A stretch of DNA of 25,537 nucleotides from Candidatus Melainabacteria bacterium. Lineage in GTDB: Bacteria > Cyanobacteriota > Vampirovibrionia > Obscuribacterales > Obscuribacteraceae. Location: assembly GCA_003175915.1 (NCBI GenBank), contig PSRH01000224.1, positions 1-25,537 on the forward strand. Direction: 5' to 3'. Shown here one piece after another: positions 16,121 through 23,420 of the stretch. Position numbers and translations under genes: made by a program. The notes under the pieces were generated by a model. It was not told where the DNA came from. It did not search any database and saw only the letters and a program-made list of their open reading frames with translations. Position 1 is the stretch's first letter. The number at the start of each line of letters is the position of its first letter.

Positions 16121-17425
16121 ATGCGATTTCGATTTGGTTTCGCTACCGTTCTGGCCACGTTGGTGTCTTTGCTAGGTATTCAATCAGTCTGCTTTGCCGG
16201 CGCCGCCTCGCGTGGAATAACCATACAAGGCAAGGTGAAGTTTTTTGGTTCGCACCATTTTCGTTTACAGCAACCTGCCCCAATTCAGGCGGTTCCTTCC
16301 GTCAACGTGCGAGATTTTGGTGCGGCAGGCGACGGTGTTACAGATGACACGGCAGCTATCCAGAATGCAATTAATAGTGCTCGAGCAACTGGACAAGGGG
16401 TGTTCTTTCCTGCTGGCACCTATCTTCATAACGGAGTCATAACTGCTCAAAGCGTCCGTCTTACGGGAGTTGGGGGAGGCAGTACGCTCCTGGCCAATAA
16501 CCCGGCAGCTACAGCATTGATCTTAACTGGTGCTTCCCCTTCGATCCAAAACATGGTTGTATCGAGCGCTCTTGCCGGTAATGGACTGTCAAGTTTATTT
16601 CCTCAACACGCCACATTACTGATTCAGAATGCTCAAGGCTTCGTTGTCCAGGGAATCACCGTTGTTCAAGCTACAGGACGCGTCGGTGTATTCCTCCAGC
16701 AAAGCACGATCGGCAACGTCAGTGCTGTGACCGTGGACGGAACAGGCTCGGTGTTGGATCAGGGCTTCGTAATGGACGGCTGCAACAATGTTTCCTTGCT
16801 TAGCAATTTGATTTTTAACGAGGGCCGAGCCATGAATATTGGCGGCATTAACGTCTTGCCTCCGCCATTCAATGGTAATTTCAATCCTCTATCCATTGCT
16901 ATACAGGGCAACTCAATATTTACGGGCAATGGTGATGGACTGACCATAAGCAATGTTAATGTTCTTGATGTGGAGAATAACCAAATACAGTTACCGGTAG
17001 GGTTTCTTGGAACACCGATATTCCTCGTGAACTGCAGCGGTTATTCCTGCTCTCATAATGTCACGGATGGCGGAGACGTAGGAATTCGAGCTCTTGGCGC
17101 ATTACCGACTACGACCGGGGTCATAACGGAGAACACAATTCGCAACTGCCGAGCTGGAGGGATAGGCCTCTCTCAGACAGTACCGATACCAACTCCAGGT
17201 ACTATCCAAATCATCGCCAACCAATTCGGCGAGTGCGGACTCGCCTCACTTGCTGCAGTGATCCAGATGACTAGTAATGTTTCGCCAGATACGATTCAGG
17301 TGGTAAACAATGTCTATTTTGGTCACGTAAATAACCTGACGCGTTTTATTCAAAGTGGCCAGCACTTGAACATCGTTAATGGCAACTATCAAACCCAGAC
17401 TGCGCTTCCGGACGAAATCCCATAA
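16121..17425 (+). CDS. Secreted beta-helix protein, Pectate_lyase_3-type (copy 6)
   Basis: 434 aa, the longest copy. ATG at 16121 with AGAGGGAG upstream. Signal peptide MRFRFGFATVLATLVSLLG...CFAG, a diverged linker GKVKFFGSHH, NVRDFGAAGDGVTDDTAAIQ, FPAGTYLHNG, MDGCNNVSLLSNLIF, ANQFGECG and C-terminal NNVYFGHVN...NGNYQTQT. The middle carries an insertion rich in Pro/Asn (INVLPPPFNGNFNPLS). Its early region is closest to copy 2 (NMVVSS, IGNVSAVT). Ends at a strong terminator, which marks the right end of the array. Confidence 0.86.
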   Translation: MRFRFGFATVLATLVSLLGIQSVCFAGAASRGITIQGKVKFFGSHHFRLQQPAPIQAVPSVNVRDFGAAGDGVTDDTAAIQNAINSARATGQGVFFPAGTYLHNGVITAQSVRLTGVGGGSTLLANNPAATALILTGASPSIQNMVVSSALAGNGLSSLFPQHATLLIQNAQGFVVQGITVVQATGRVGVFLQQSTIGNVSAVTVDGTGSVLDQGFVMDGCNNVSLLSNLIFNEGRAMNIGGINVLPPPFNGNFNPLSIAIQGNSIFTGNGDGLTISNVNVLDVENNQIQLPVGFLGTPIFLVNCSGYSCSHNVTDGGDVGIRALGALPTTTGVITENTIRNCRAGGIGLSQTVPIPTPGTIQIIANQFGECGLASLAAVIQMTSNVSPDTIQVVNNVYFGHVNNLTRFIQSGQHLNIVNGNYQTQTALPDEIP

Positions 17426-17460
17426 AGATCCGCTAGAATCAGGGGTAAGTAAGAACTCGA

Positions 17461-17489
17461 GGGGGCACCATTTGTGGTGCCTCCTTTTT
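17461..17489 (+). terminator. Rho-independent terminator after copy 6
   Basis: GGGGGCACC-ATTTGT-GGTGCCTCC (9 pairs, one G-T) followed by TTTTT. A classic intrinsic terminator for copy 6, related in stem sequence (GGTGCC) to the terminator after copy 5. Confidence 0.85.
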
Positions 17490-17529
17490 CGGTGAACTTT
17501 AGCGCCCATTCTTAGCACTGAGAAAAGAT

Positions 17530-17603
17530 TGGCACAGGGGGGAATCGAACCCCCGACCCCGCGGTTATGAGTCGCGTGCTCTAACCATCTGAGCTACCGT
17601 GCC
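17530..17603 (-). tRNA. tRNA with CAU anticodon (elongator Met most likely, Ile2 possible)
   Basis: 74 nt without encoded CCA. Acceptor GGCACGG/CTGTGCC, D arm GCTC...GAGC, anticodon arm CGCGA-CTCATAA-CCGCG with anticodon CAT at 17567-17569, T arm GGGGG-TTCGATT-CCCCC, discriminator A. Position 31-39 is an A-C mismatch. CAU is shared by tRNA-Met and by tRNA-Ile2, the TilS substrate. The general shape fits elongator Met, but the sequence alone does not settle identity. Confidence 0.93.
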
Positions 17604-17613
17604 GTATGACTAG

Positions 17614-17643
17614 ATTATGCTAAGCATAGTGCAGCAGTGTCAA
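17614..17643 (-). promoter_or_regulatory. Sigma-70 promoter of the tRNA gene
   Basis: On the minus strand, TTGACA (17643-17638) is followed after 18 bp by CATAAT (17619-17614), just upstream of the tRNA 5' end. A second TTGACA lies slightly further upstream (17655-17650). This is the best consensus promoter I could find in the window. Confidence 0.7.
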
Positions 17644-17712
17644 CCTTCTGTCAAGTGCTGGTCGGTGTTACCATTTGGCTTGTTTGCTCGTATTCTTTGG
17701 AAAAACGCCCAG

Positions 17713-18009
17713 ATGATTGCCTTTGAAGTCGCCCTAGTCTTTACTTTTGCTCTTGTAGGCATTGTCACAATTGCCGCGGTCGGCAGGCCGCTGGCTGAGG
17801 CTTATGCGGAGAAGCTGAAGACCCGCTATAAAGCGATTGGCTCGGAGGAAGCGTCTTCATTGAAGTTAAGAGTGGAATCGCTTGAAAACGAACTCAGGGA
17901 GCTTAAGTCTCAACTAAGGAACGTTCAAGATAGTACCGACTTTGTTGTGAAGCTGATAGAAAAGAATGATCCGGAAAGTGTGAAAAAGCTGCCGGGCAGA
18001 GAATCATAG
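17713..18009 (+). CDS. Small membrane protein with C-terminal coiled coil
   Basis: 98 aa from the ATG at 17713. The frame is open back to 17617, but that extension overlaps the tRNA promoter and lacks sense as a signal. Seen: one membrane segment at residues 4-24, then a charged helix with heptad-like leucines (SLKLRVESLENELRELKSQL) and a polar tail. TM plus short coiled coil recalls PspB-like small proteins only superficially; I do not assign it. The stop overlaps the RBS of the SPFH gene (18008-18013), so the two are probably one operon and may interact at the membrane. No strong RBS of its own is visible. Confidence 0.65.
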   Translation: MIAFEVALVFTFALVGIVTIAAVGRPLAEAYAEKLKTRYKAIGSEEASSLKLRVESLENELRELKSQLRNVQDSTDFVVKLIEKNDPESVKKLPGRES

Positions 18010-18021
18010 AGGGCTGTGCAT

Positions 18022-18894
18022 ATGGATATAGTACTGCTTGTTTTGGCGGTTGCAGGAATATGTACCTTTGCTGCATCGAAGAAGACAGCGGCCAGGATTG
18101 GAGGTCTCGTTGGGTTTGTTCTCTTCGGGGCAATCTGGCTGATGACCTCCTTTGCCGTTATTATTCCTGCAGGCTACGCGGGTGTTGTTTTCAATCGTTT
18201 TAGTGGGGTGGAGAAACGTGTTTTACCGCCAGGTCTGCAGTTCATAATGCCTTTTGCGCAGGTTGTCTACCCGCACGATTGCCGGACACAAAGCATTTCA
18301 TTCAATAATGAGGAATCGGTCAGCTCAGACCAACAAGTTGTGCACACCAACATAACTGTGAACTTTCACCCGCGCATTGCCGAGCTCAACCAACTCTTCC
18401 AGGAAGTAGGCTTTGACTATTCCGACAAAATCGTTGCGCCCGTAGTGCGCGAAGCGTTGAAAGCGGAAATAGCAAAACAGGCGGTAGATCGGCTCCTAGC
18501 AAACCGAGAGCAAGTGAGCCAGGCGATCAGAGATTACGTGTCACATAAGCTGGGCGAGAGGCACATCGACATGGAGATGATCTCACTCACTAACGTAAGG
18601 TTTTCTCCAGAATACCAGGCCGCAGTCGAGGCCAAGCAAGTTGCTTTACAGCAAGCAGAAGCGAAACGAAACGAATGGCAGAAGGCCAAAGTCGAAGCTG
18701 ACATCACGCGCACTATGGCTGACGCTGAAGCGTACAAGATTACAGCCACCCAGCGGGCCTTGGGAAATAGCCCCGATTACATTAGGCTGGAGGCAGTGCG
18801 AAAGCTGAATCCCAATGCTGAAGTGATCTATGTACCGCACGGCTCTTCTATTTTGATGCCAGGTACTGTGCCCGGCGAAAAAGCAGCCCGATAA
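18022..18894 (+). CDS. Prohibitin-like SPFH/Band 7 membrane protein
   Basis: 290 aa from the ATG at 18022, 8 bp after AGAGGG; a GTG at 18016 is too close to the RBS. Seen: two N-terminal hydrophobic segments (about 2-18 and 26-46), then the SPFH domain beginning IIPAGYAGVVFNRFSG, with LPPGLQFIMPF, a prohibitin-type strand TQSISFNNEESVSSDQQVV and ALKAEIAKQAVDRLLANRE. A long coiled-coil stalk rich in Ala/Glu/Lys follows (AAVEAKQVALQQAEAKRNE), and a C-terminal VPHGSSILMPG. SPFH proteins form ring-like membrane scaffolds and often modulate FtsH-type proteases; an ftsH gene occurs elsewhere in this window. Second gene of an operon with the small membrane protein. Confidence 0.92.
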   Translation: MDIVLLVLAVAGICTFAASKKTAARIGGLVGFVLFGAIWLMTSFAVIIPAGYAGVVFNRFSGVEKRVLPPGLQFIMPFAQVVYPHDCRTQSISFNNEESVSSDQQVVHTNITVNFHPRIAELNQLFQEVGFDYSDKIVAPVVREALKAEIAKQAVDRLLANREQVSQAIRDYVSHKLGERHIDMEMISLTNVRFSPEYQAAVEAKQVALQQAEAKRNEWQKAKVEADITRTMADAEAYKITATQRALGNSPDYIRLEAVRKLNPNAEVIYVPHGSSILMPGTVPGEKAAR

Positions 18895-18971
18895 TTTGGT
18901 TCTATGGATTCCTTGGATCGATCTCTGGATCAATCTCTGCACAGCCCATGGTGGCTATTCGATCTCCTTGG

Positions 18972-19023
18972 TGTAGGGGCTGGGCCATGCCCAGCCCGGG
19001 CGATGCATGGCATCGCCGCTACA
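18972..19023. repeat. REP/MITE-like palindromic element with twin hairpins
   Basis: The 52-bp element is bounded by TGTAG / CTACA inverted ends. It holds two perfect hairpins side by side: a 9-bp stem GGGCTGGGC-CAT-GCCCAGCCC (18977-18997) and an 8-bp stem GGCGATGC-ATG-GCATCGCC (18999-19017). A further CCGCT/AGCGG stem overlaps the right end. It lies between the 3' ends of convergent genes, the usual place for dispersed REP-type repeats. Only one copy is in the window. Confidence 0.7.
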
Positions 19024-19073
19024 GCGGAGAAGGCCAAAAGACCACGGATCTTGCGCCGATGCTTGTTGGCTAT

Positions 19074-20663
19074 TTATTCAGTTGAGCCAACTATCCACTG
19101 CTCGGCTCGCAGGAGTTCGACGGCTATGGCCCTTATCCTTGTTGCGAACTTATATTGGCGCAGCTGCAATTCATTGAACTTGTCGAACTGGGCTTTCCCA
19201 GAAGCGTCACGGGGTGGATAGGCGAGAGCCGTGTTCCAGAAGGGTAGGGAACGGGTACTGGTTTTGCCCTCAGATTTTTGCTCGGGATCAAAGGGGATCT
19301 CGCCATAGTTCATCCACCAATCTTCTAGGATGGCGGCAACTCGATCGAGCGCCTGGCTAACTTGTTTGTTGACCCGCTCATCGGCCGTCTTACTATCGAC
19401 GAAAAACAAGGACGGATTCTCTGCCTGGGCACGCGCTATAGCAGTCAACACTTGGCTCCCGGAAGGCAGCGTGGGAGCGTCGGGCAAACTCGCCTTTGCC
19501 GCTTCGGCGAATATTTGACTCATCACTGCGTTTACCCTGGCTAGAGCGGACATCGTCCGGCGTAATCCATCCATAGCCAGTGCTTGTACCTCTGGCTTGA
19601 TGATTCTAAATGAGTCGGCAAAGCTATGAAGTGCGGAGAGAAGCGAGTGGTGCACAGTCGGATCTTCAAAAATAGGCTCGGTATTCGGACCTCTGATTAA
19701 GGCGATCTTGGCGAACCCCTCCGGATGGTTGTAATTTATTGAATGATCGCCGGCGATCACCGCGTGTGCCACCAGGGAATCAGGTGAATCAGGATGAGGT
19801 ACCCACCAGTCGTCTATACCAACCTGGGCTAGTAGATCTCTTTCTTCATCAGAGAAGTCGATTCGGGATAAATCGTCTAACAGGTGCTTTTTGTTGAAGG
19901 GGTCCTTGATTTTATTGAAGATTGAATCGACTAGTTCCCTCGCCTGAAGACGTTCATCCGTGATTTCATCATTGCTGCTCGTCGACTGGCTGAGATTCAG
20001 TTTGTTGGACAAGGTTATAGAGACTGCTCGAGCCATGAATTCTGGAGGAGCGATCTGATGCTCCTTCACCGCCTTAACAACGCGCCGCACCGTCATCTTA
20101 TTAGCTTCAAGAGATTGATCGAGTAATTGGTCGAGAACCTGAGCGGCCGCTTCGGAGCCATGAATGTTGTGAATCAGGAAGTTCTGTCTTGTCTTGACGG
20201 AATCGGAAAATATCGAAGCGATAAGAGCGGCCTTCGTATCCTCCTTATTGAGCTTGAGCAGTTTGGCCGCCTCTAAAACCTGATCAAGTTCTGCTCTTGT
20301 GTGCTTCCAGTTCATGTTCCATTGATAGCCGGTCTCCTGGTCCTTCAGGCTGGCCTCTCGATCGAGGTTGATAAAAGCCTCACGCACAATGGCAAGGCAT
20401 GACCAGATAAGCTTTTTGTCTTCAGCATCCAGTAGGGGCTCCGATTCGATTTTTTTGAATATGTCCGTGCCTCGGCCGTCCGAACCAACTACTGGTACTT
20501 CGGTCAGGTCTTCCACCAGTTCCCCAATCGATTGCTCCAGATTCTTTGGCACCACGAATAACTTGCTCACGGCCAAGTCTTTGAGACTAACGCGGCGCTT
20601 CTCATCAGGCACCACCTGCACGGAGGAGTGTGATGAGCAGTCCCCTGATTCGCTATTTTCCAT
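19074..20663 (-). CDS. Conserved-looking hypothetical protein (possible degenerate HD-like helical fold)
   Basis: 529 aa from the ATG at 20663. The frame opens at a GTG at 20726, which would overlap the upstream gene by 17 bp and add a very basic leader. I do not recognise the family. It is mostly helical and acidic/Leu-rich, with no signal peptide or membrane segment, so it is probably cytoplasmic. His/Asp clusters occur at ASIFSDSVKTRQNFLIHNIHG and at HAVIAGDHSINYNHPEG. The first sits in a helical context reminiscent of HD-domain proteins, but the canonical HD doublet is missing, so this is only a hint. A poly-helical C-terminus ends WIVGSTE. Probably transcribed after the SDYV-repeat gene. 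Confidence 0.7.
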   Translation of the reverse strand: MENSESGDCSSHSSVQVVPDEKRRVSLKDLAVSKLFVVPKNLEQSIGELVEDLTEVPVVGSDGRGTDIFKKIESEPLLDAEDKKLIWSCLAIVREAFINLDREASLKDQETGYQWNMNWKHTRAELDQVLEAAKLLKLNKEDTKAALIASIFSDSVKTRQNFLIHNIHGSEAAAQVLDQLLDQSLEANKMTVRRVVKAVKEHQIAPPEFMARAVSITLSNKLNLSQSTSSNDEITDERLQARELVDSIFNKIKDPFNKKHLLDDLSRIDFSDEERDLLAQVGIDDWWVPHPDSPDSLVAHAVIAGDHSINYNHPEGFAKIALIRGPNTEPIFEDPTVHHSLLSALHSFADSFRIIKPEVQALAMDGLRRTMSALARVNAVMSQIFAEAAKASLPDAPTLPSGSQVLTAIARAQAENPSLFFVDSKTADERVNKQVSQALDRVAAILEDWWMNYGEIPFDPEQKSEGKTSTRSLPFWNTALAYPPRDASGKAQFDKFNELQLRQYKFATRIRAIAVELLRAEQWIVGSTE

Positions 20664-20709
20664 ATTCACAATCAACCGAAGCTGTCGTTGCCGTCGGGAA
20701 GGGCTCCGT

Positions 20710-21270
20710 CTACTTCGAACTGCCACCTACATAGCTTGAGGGTTCTGGATTCTGGACGTAATCAGATGGCTGTGATCCACTTTTCACGTAGTCGGAGGTC
20801 TGATTGCCTTCTTGAACGTAATCTGATGGTTGGCTACTACCCTGGACATAATCAGAAGACTGACTGGCTGATTTCACATAGTCAGACGTCTGTGAGGCGC
20901 TCTTCACGTAATCCGACTGGCTGGCAGGAGTCAGTAAATATGGTGGCAGACCAGAAGGCAGGGCCTGGTCGGGTTGCGGGTAGAACTTGCCCAGGAAGAA
21001 GCCACCGCCGCTTTCCGAACCACTTTCAGTTGAGTTCTCTGAGGTCTGGAAACTACTTGCCTCATTTTGTCTGCCCGAACTTCCCTGTGATTCAGTATCG
21101 TTTTGTGTCTCGTTTTGACTCTCTGGTCCCTTGACCGATTCCGAAGCACTTTCGGTAGTCGTGTCGGAGCCCCCCGGTTCGACCGCGGCCCAACAGGGAA
21201 CGTTTGCGAAAGTAAGCGTATAGGCAAACAAGATGCCGAAACAAAGCGGCATGCGTCCAGTTCTTAACAT
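20710..21270 (-). CDS. Secreted low-complexity protein with 10-residue SDYV repeats
   Basis: 186 aa from the ATG at 21270, with GGGGAG upstream (the frame is open 10 codons further). Seen: signal peptide (basic MLRTGR, hydrophobic core, ending CWAA). A Ser/Glu/Thr/Gln-rich acidic region follows, then GGGFFLGKFYPQP. The C-terminal block repeats a unit of the form S-x-S-Q-x-S-D-Y-V-K/Q about six times, with a final degenerate SSYV. No known domain recognised. The Tyr-containing repeats, low complexity and secretion suggest a cell-surface or matrix protein; function unknown. First of an apparent two-gene minus-strand unit with the 529-aa protein. Confidence 0.75.
   Translation of the reverse strand: MLRTGRMPLCFGILFAYTLTFANVPCWAAVEPGGSDTTTESASESVKGPESQNETQNDTESQGSSGRQNEASSFQTSENSTESGSESGGGFFLGKFYPQPDQALPSGLPPYLLTPASQSDYVKSASQTSDYVKSASQSSDYVQGSSQPSDYVQEGNQTSDYVKSGSQPSDYVQNPEPSSYVGGSSK
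20756..20929 (-). repeat. 30-bp tandem repeat (coding, SDYV units)
   Basis: Units begin at 20756, 20786, 20816, 20846, 20876 and 20906 (the last partial), each starting ACGTAATC/ACATAGTC-like on the plus strand. The period is 30 bp with no length variation, and differences are mostly synonymous or at the variable positions of the 10-residue unit. The frame is kept, so this is an expanding/contracting protein repeat. Confidence 0.85.
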
Positions 21271-21615
21271 GGTAACTTTTCTCCCCTGCACAAGGGCCAT
21301 CGGCTAGGAAAATTATATCAATGAGCCCGGTCCAGAAAGGCTTAGAGGAGGATGTTGTCAAAGGTGAAGCGGCTAAATGGTGGGCCTGACCGTCCTCGGT
21401 AGCGATGTTTTGTGGCAATACCGTCCCAGACTTGTGAGCTAATGGCGGCGTCCTCATCGACTGGCGTGCCGGACTTGTCGTCATTTCACCATTTGTTTAC
21501 GCTAGCGCTTTATGGTCAAAGAATGGTCGACAATACGCTTAAATAATATGTGGGTATGTTAAGCGATGAATGGGTTATGGTTGCCTAGTGTCTAATAACT
21601 CTGGCTTGTAGATTA
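21271..21615. other. Divergent intergenic region, no gene recognised
   Basis: 345 bp between the SDYV-repeat gene (-) and the TPR gene (+). It should hold the promoters of both. Short open frames exist but lack family resemblance, and the one reaching into the signal-peptide region on the minus strand is out of frame with the recognised gene. The part nearest the TPR gene (about 21535-21555) is AT-rich. No RNA or repeat structure stood out. Confidence 0.4.
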
Positions 21616-23412
21616 ATGCTAAAAGAAGGCCCTGAGCAGCAAAACGATATGACCGGCCTGTTGCAGCAGGCTGCTTCGGCTTTCGAGCGGGCAGACTACG
21701 GTCAGGCTGAGCACTTATACAAGCAAATATTGGTAGGCTTGGAGCGAAACAACGGGCAGGAGTCGCCGGAATCTGCCGTTTGCCTGCAAAACCTTGCCGA
21801 AATCTATGCTCTTTCCGGCCAGCTGAACCTGGCCATACCCTATTACGAGCGACTTCTCAGTCTAGGCAAGCAGATTTTGGGTGAGAACCACCAGGACGTT
21901 ATGGCCACTGCCTTACGTCTGGCCCTTGCCTACGAATCAGAGCAAATGCCGGAAAAGGCGGACGAAATCTTCAAATGGGTGACCAATGCCGCAGAACGCA
22001 ACCTTGGTATTGCTCATCCGTTCAGCCAGAAAATTCGCGACGCCTACTTCGCCTTCATGTCCAATAAAGCGCCAACCGATGAATTGGATTTCAGATTTGC
22101 GTTGACACCGCCACCCGTGCCGCAGCAGGACCCGCAGTATGAATCTTTGGATTTCGAAGGAGATGAATATGAGGACTTATCGGCCCGCGCTCGCGCTAAT
22201 AAGAAGCTGAGTAGCTACAAACGCCCGACCAAAATAAAACACCTTCGCTATGGCTCCGAAGTGGCTGAGGAACAGGTGAATACGAAGGTCGGCATGCGTA
22301 AGATCTGGCACCATTGGCGCACCGTGGCCATTGCTGTTCCTTGTCTTATTGCCTTCGTCGTAATCACCTTCATGGCCTTAACCAGAGTACAAGGTCCTGG
22401 TTATGGTGCCATCCAGGGAGACAAAGTCAGCGAGCAGTTGGTCAAATTTGGCACCTTTCAATCTGTGGACGCGGTGACGGGAGTTAAGTTCGACAAAGAA
22501 GGTTTCGCCGTACTGCTCAACGACATTCATCACACCGAAATTCCCTATACTGTTTTGCGAGGAGGCTTTGATGATTTCAAAGCCTTGATCGCCAGCGGCT
22601 TCACTCGGCGAGAGCGTTGGTATTGCTTAGACAAAGACCAGCTGATCACAGAAGATGGCAACATTCTTTATCCACCCGGGGCTCCGGAACAATTGATCGC
22701 TAACAAATTGAAGGCGCTCAAGCAATTCGCTCAGCACTACTATATGAAAACCGGCTGTTATCCCAACGATGCTAAAAAATGGCAGAATGAAACTGACCTG
22801 AATTACATCAGTCCATTTACTGGCAGGTTGGACAGTCCCGCTTCGAAAACCCTCAACGGTACTCTCGATCGAGACTATTTATTCCCGGAAATTCCAGAAG
22901 GGCAAAGCGCTTTTGACTTTCTTAGAGCTTCCGCCAAGCACAAATGGAAAGACGAACCACCAGCTACGGCGGGCAAAATAAACTGCCTGGCCCTCTTCGT
23001 TGCCCAGCGCTGCGCCGATGGCTTTAAGGTGGTTGAGTTCTACGGTCGCGGCTACGATCGTGAAGCAAGACCCCTCACCGCTGGTAGACCTGGCACATAC
23101 CTGATGCTTGCCCTGAAGGGTGGTAAAGACCTTGCCCAAGAATCAGACGATCATGCTCGCGACACCGAGGAATGTAGTGTTCGTCCACCGGATCGAATTT
23201 TCATCGCCCCAGTTGATACAAATCTGGGATGGTTGCACTATGGTTTGCAATATATGCTTACCTTCAGCGCTATTGTTTTTGCAGTGTGTTGGGTCTTCTG
23301 GGAATCTCGCCGGCGCATTGCTGAACCAAAGCGCTTTCCTCAATTCTGCGAAATCGGCTTTGCTGTTGCCGTGTTATTGCTGATTATTGTCTCAATCATT
23401 CACATGCTGTAA
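21616..23412 (+). CDS. TPR-repeat membrane protein
   Basis: 598 aa; an alternative ATG 11 codons later is possible, and neither has a clear RBS. Seen: N-terminal tetratricopeptide repeats of the kinesin-light-chain type (about 14-145; AFERADYGQAEHLYKQIL, LAEIYALSGQLNLAIPYYERLL, LALAYESEQMPEKADEIF). An acidic then basic linker leads to a membrane segment at 236-256. A soluble domain (about 260-540) contains KQFAQHYYMKTGCYPNDAKKW and YISPFTG, faintly like the globular part of pilin-type proteins. Two C-terminal membrane segments follow (about 543-560 and 578-597). Function unknown; the TPR part is probably cytoplasmic and the middle domain external. Convergent with the next gene (8-bp gap). Confidence 0.78.
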   Translation: MLKEGPEQQNDMTGLLQQAASAFERADYGQAEHLYKQILVGLERNNGQESPESAVCLQNLAEIYALSGQLNLAIPYYERLLSLGKQILGENHQDVMATALRLALAYESEQMPEKADEIFKWVTNAAERNLGIAHPFSQKIRDAYFAFMSNKAPTDELDFRFALTPPPVPQQDPQYESLDFEGDEYEDLSARARANKKLSSYKRPTKIKHLRYGSEVAEEQVNTKVGMRKIWHHWRTVAIAVPCLIAFVVITFMALTRVQGPGYGAIQGDKVSEQLVKFGTFQSVDAVTGVKFDKEGFAVLLNDIHHTEIPYTVLRGGFDDFKALIASGFTRRERWYCLDKDQLITEDGNILYPPGAPEQLIANKLKALKQFAQHYYMKTGCYPNDAKKWQNETDLNYISPFTGRLDSPASKTLNGTLDRDYLFPEIPEGQSAFDFLRASAKHKWKDEPPATAGKINCLALFVAQRCADGFKVVEFYGRGYDREARPLTAGRPGTYLMLALKGGKDLAQESDDHARDTEECSVRPPDRIFIAPVDTNLGWLHYGLQYMLTFSAIVFAVCWVFWESRRRIAEPKRFPQFCEIGFAVAVLLLIIVSIIHML

Positions 23413-23420
23413 GCAATGGC

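Larger units (their letters stand above)
6664..17489 (+). repeat. Tandem family array: six paralogous secreted beta-helix genes with repeated intergenic cassettes
   Basis: Six genes of one family lie in the same orientation. They are separated by related spacers that contain a GGTATCGTATACGGTGCC-type hairpin, a second stem-loop and a GTGAGAA/TACAAT promoter. The only interruption is an opposite-strand kinase gene between copies 5 and 6. Copies 3 and 4 are close to each other in DNA, including promoter and leader, which indicates recent duplication. The leftmost spacer hairpin (6664-6684) lies before copy 1 and follows an unrelated gene. Confidence 0.85.

Noticed and set aside
6846..17425. Beta-helix genes as phage tailspikes of a prophage
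   Set aside because: All have Sec-type signal peptides and own promoters; no capsid, tail, integrase or lysis gene is nearby.
17617..17712. Longer start for the small coiled-coil protein
   Set aside because: It overlaps the -10/-35 of the divergent tRNA promoter, and the ATG at 17713 puts the membrane segment at the N-terminus.
20756..20929. Regular 30-bp repeats as a possible CRISPR array
   Set aside because: Units are contiguous with no spacers, vary in sequence, and encode in-frame 10-residue protein repeats.
21322..21390. 22-codon plus-strand frame (ATG...TGA) in the divergent region before the TPR gene
   Set aside because: No RBS and no conservation evidence; likely chance.
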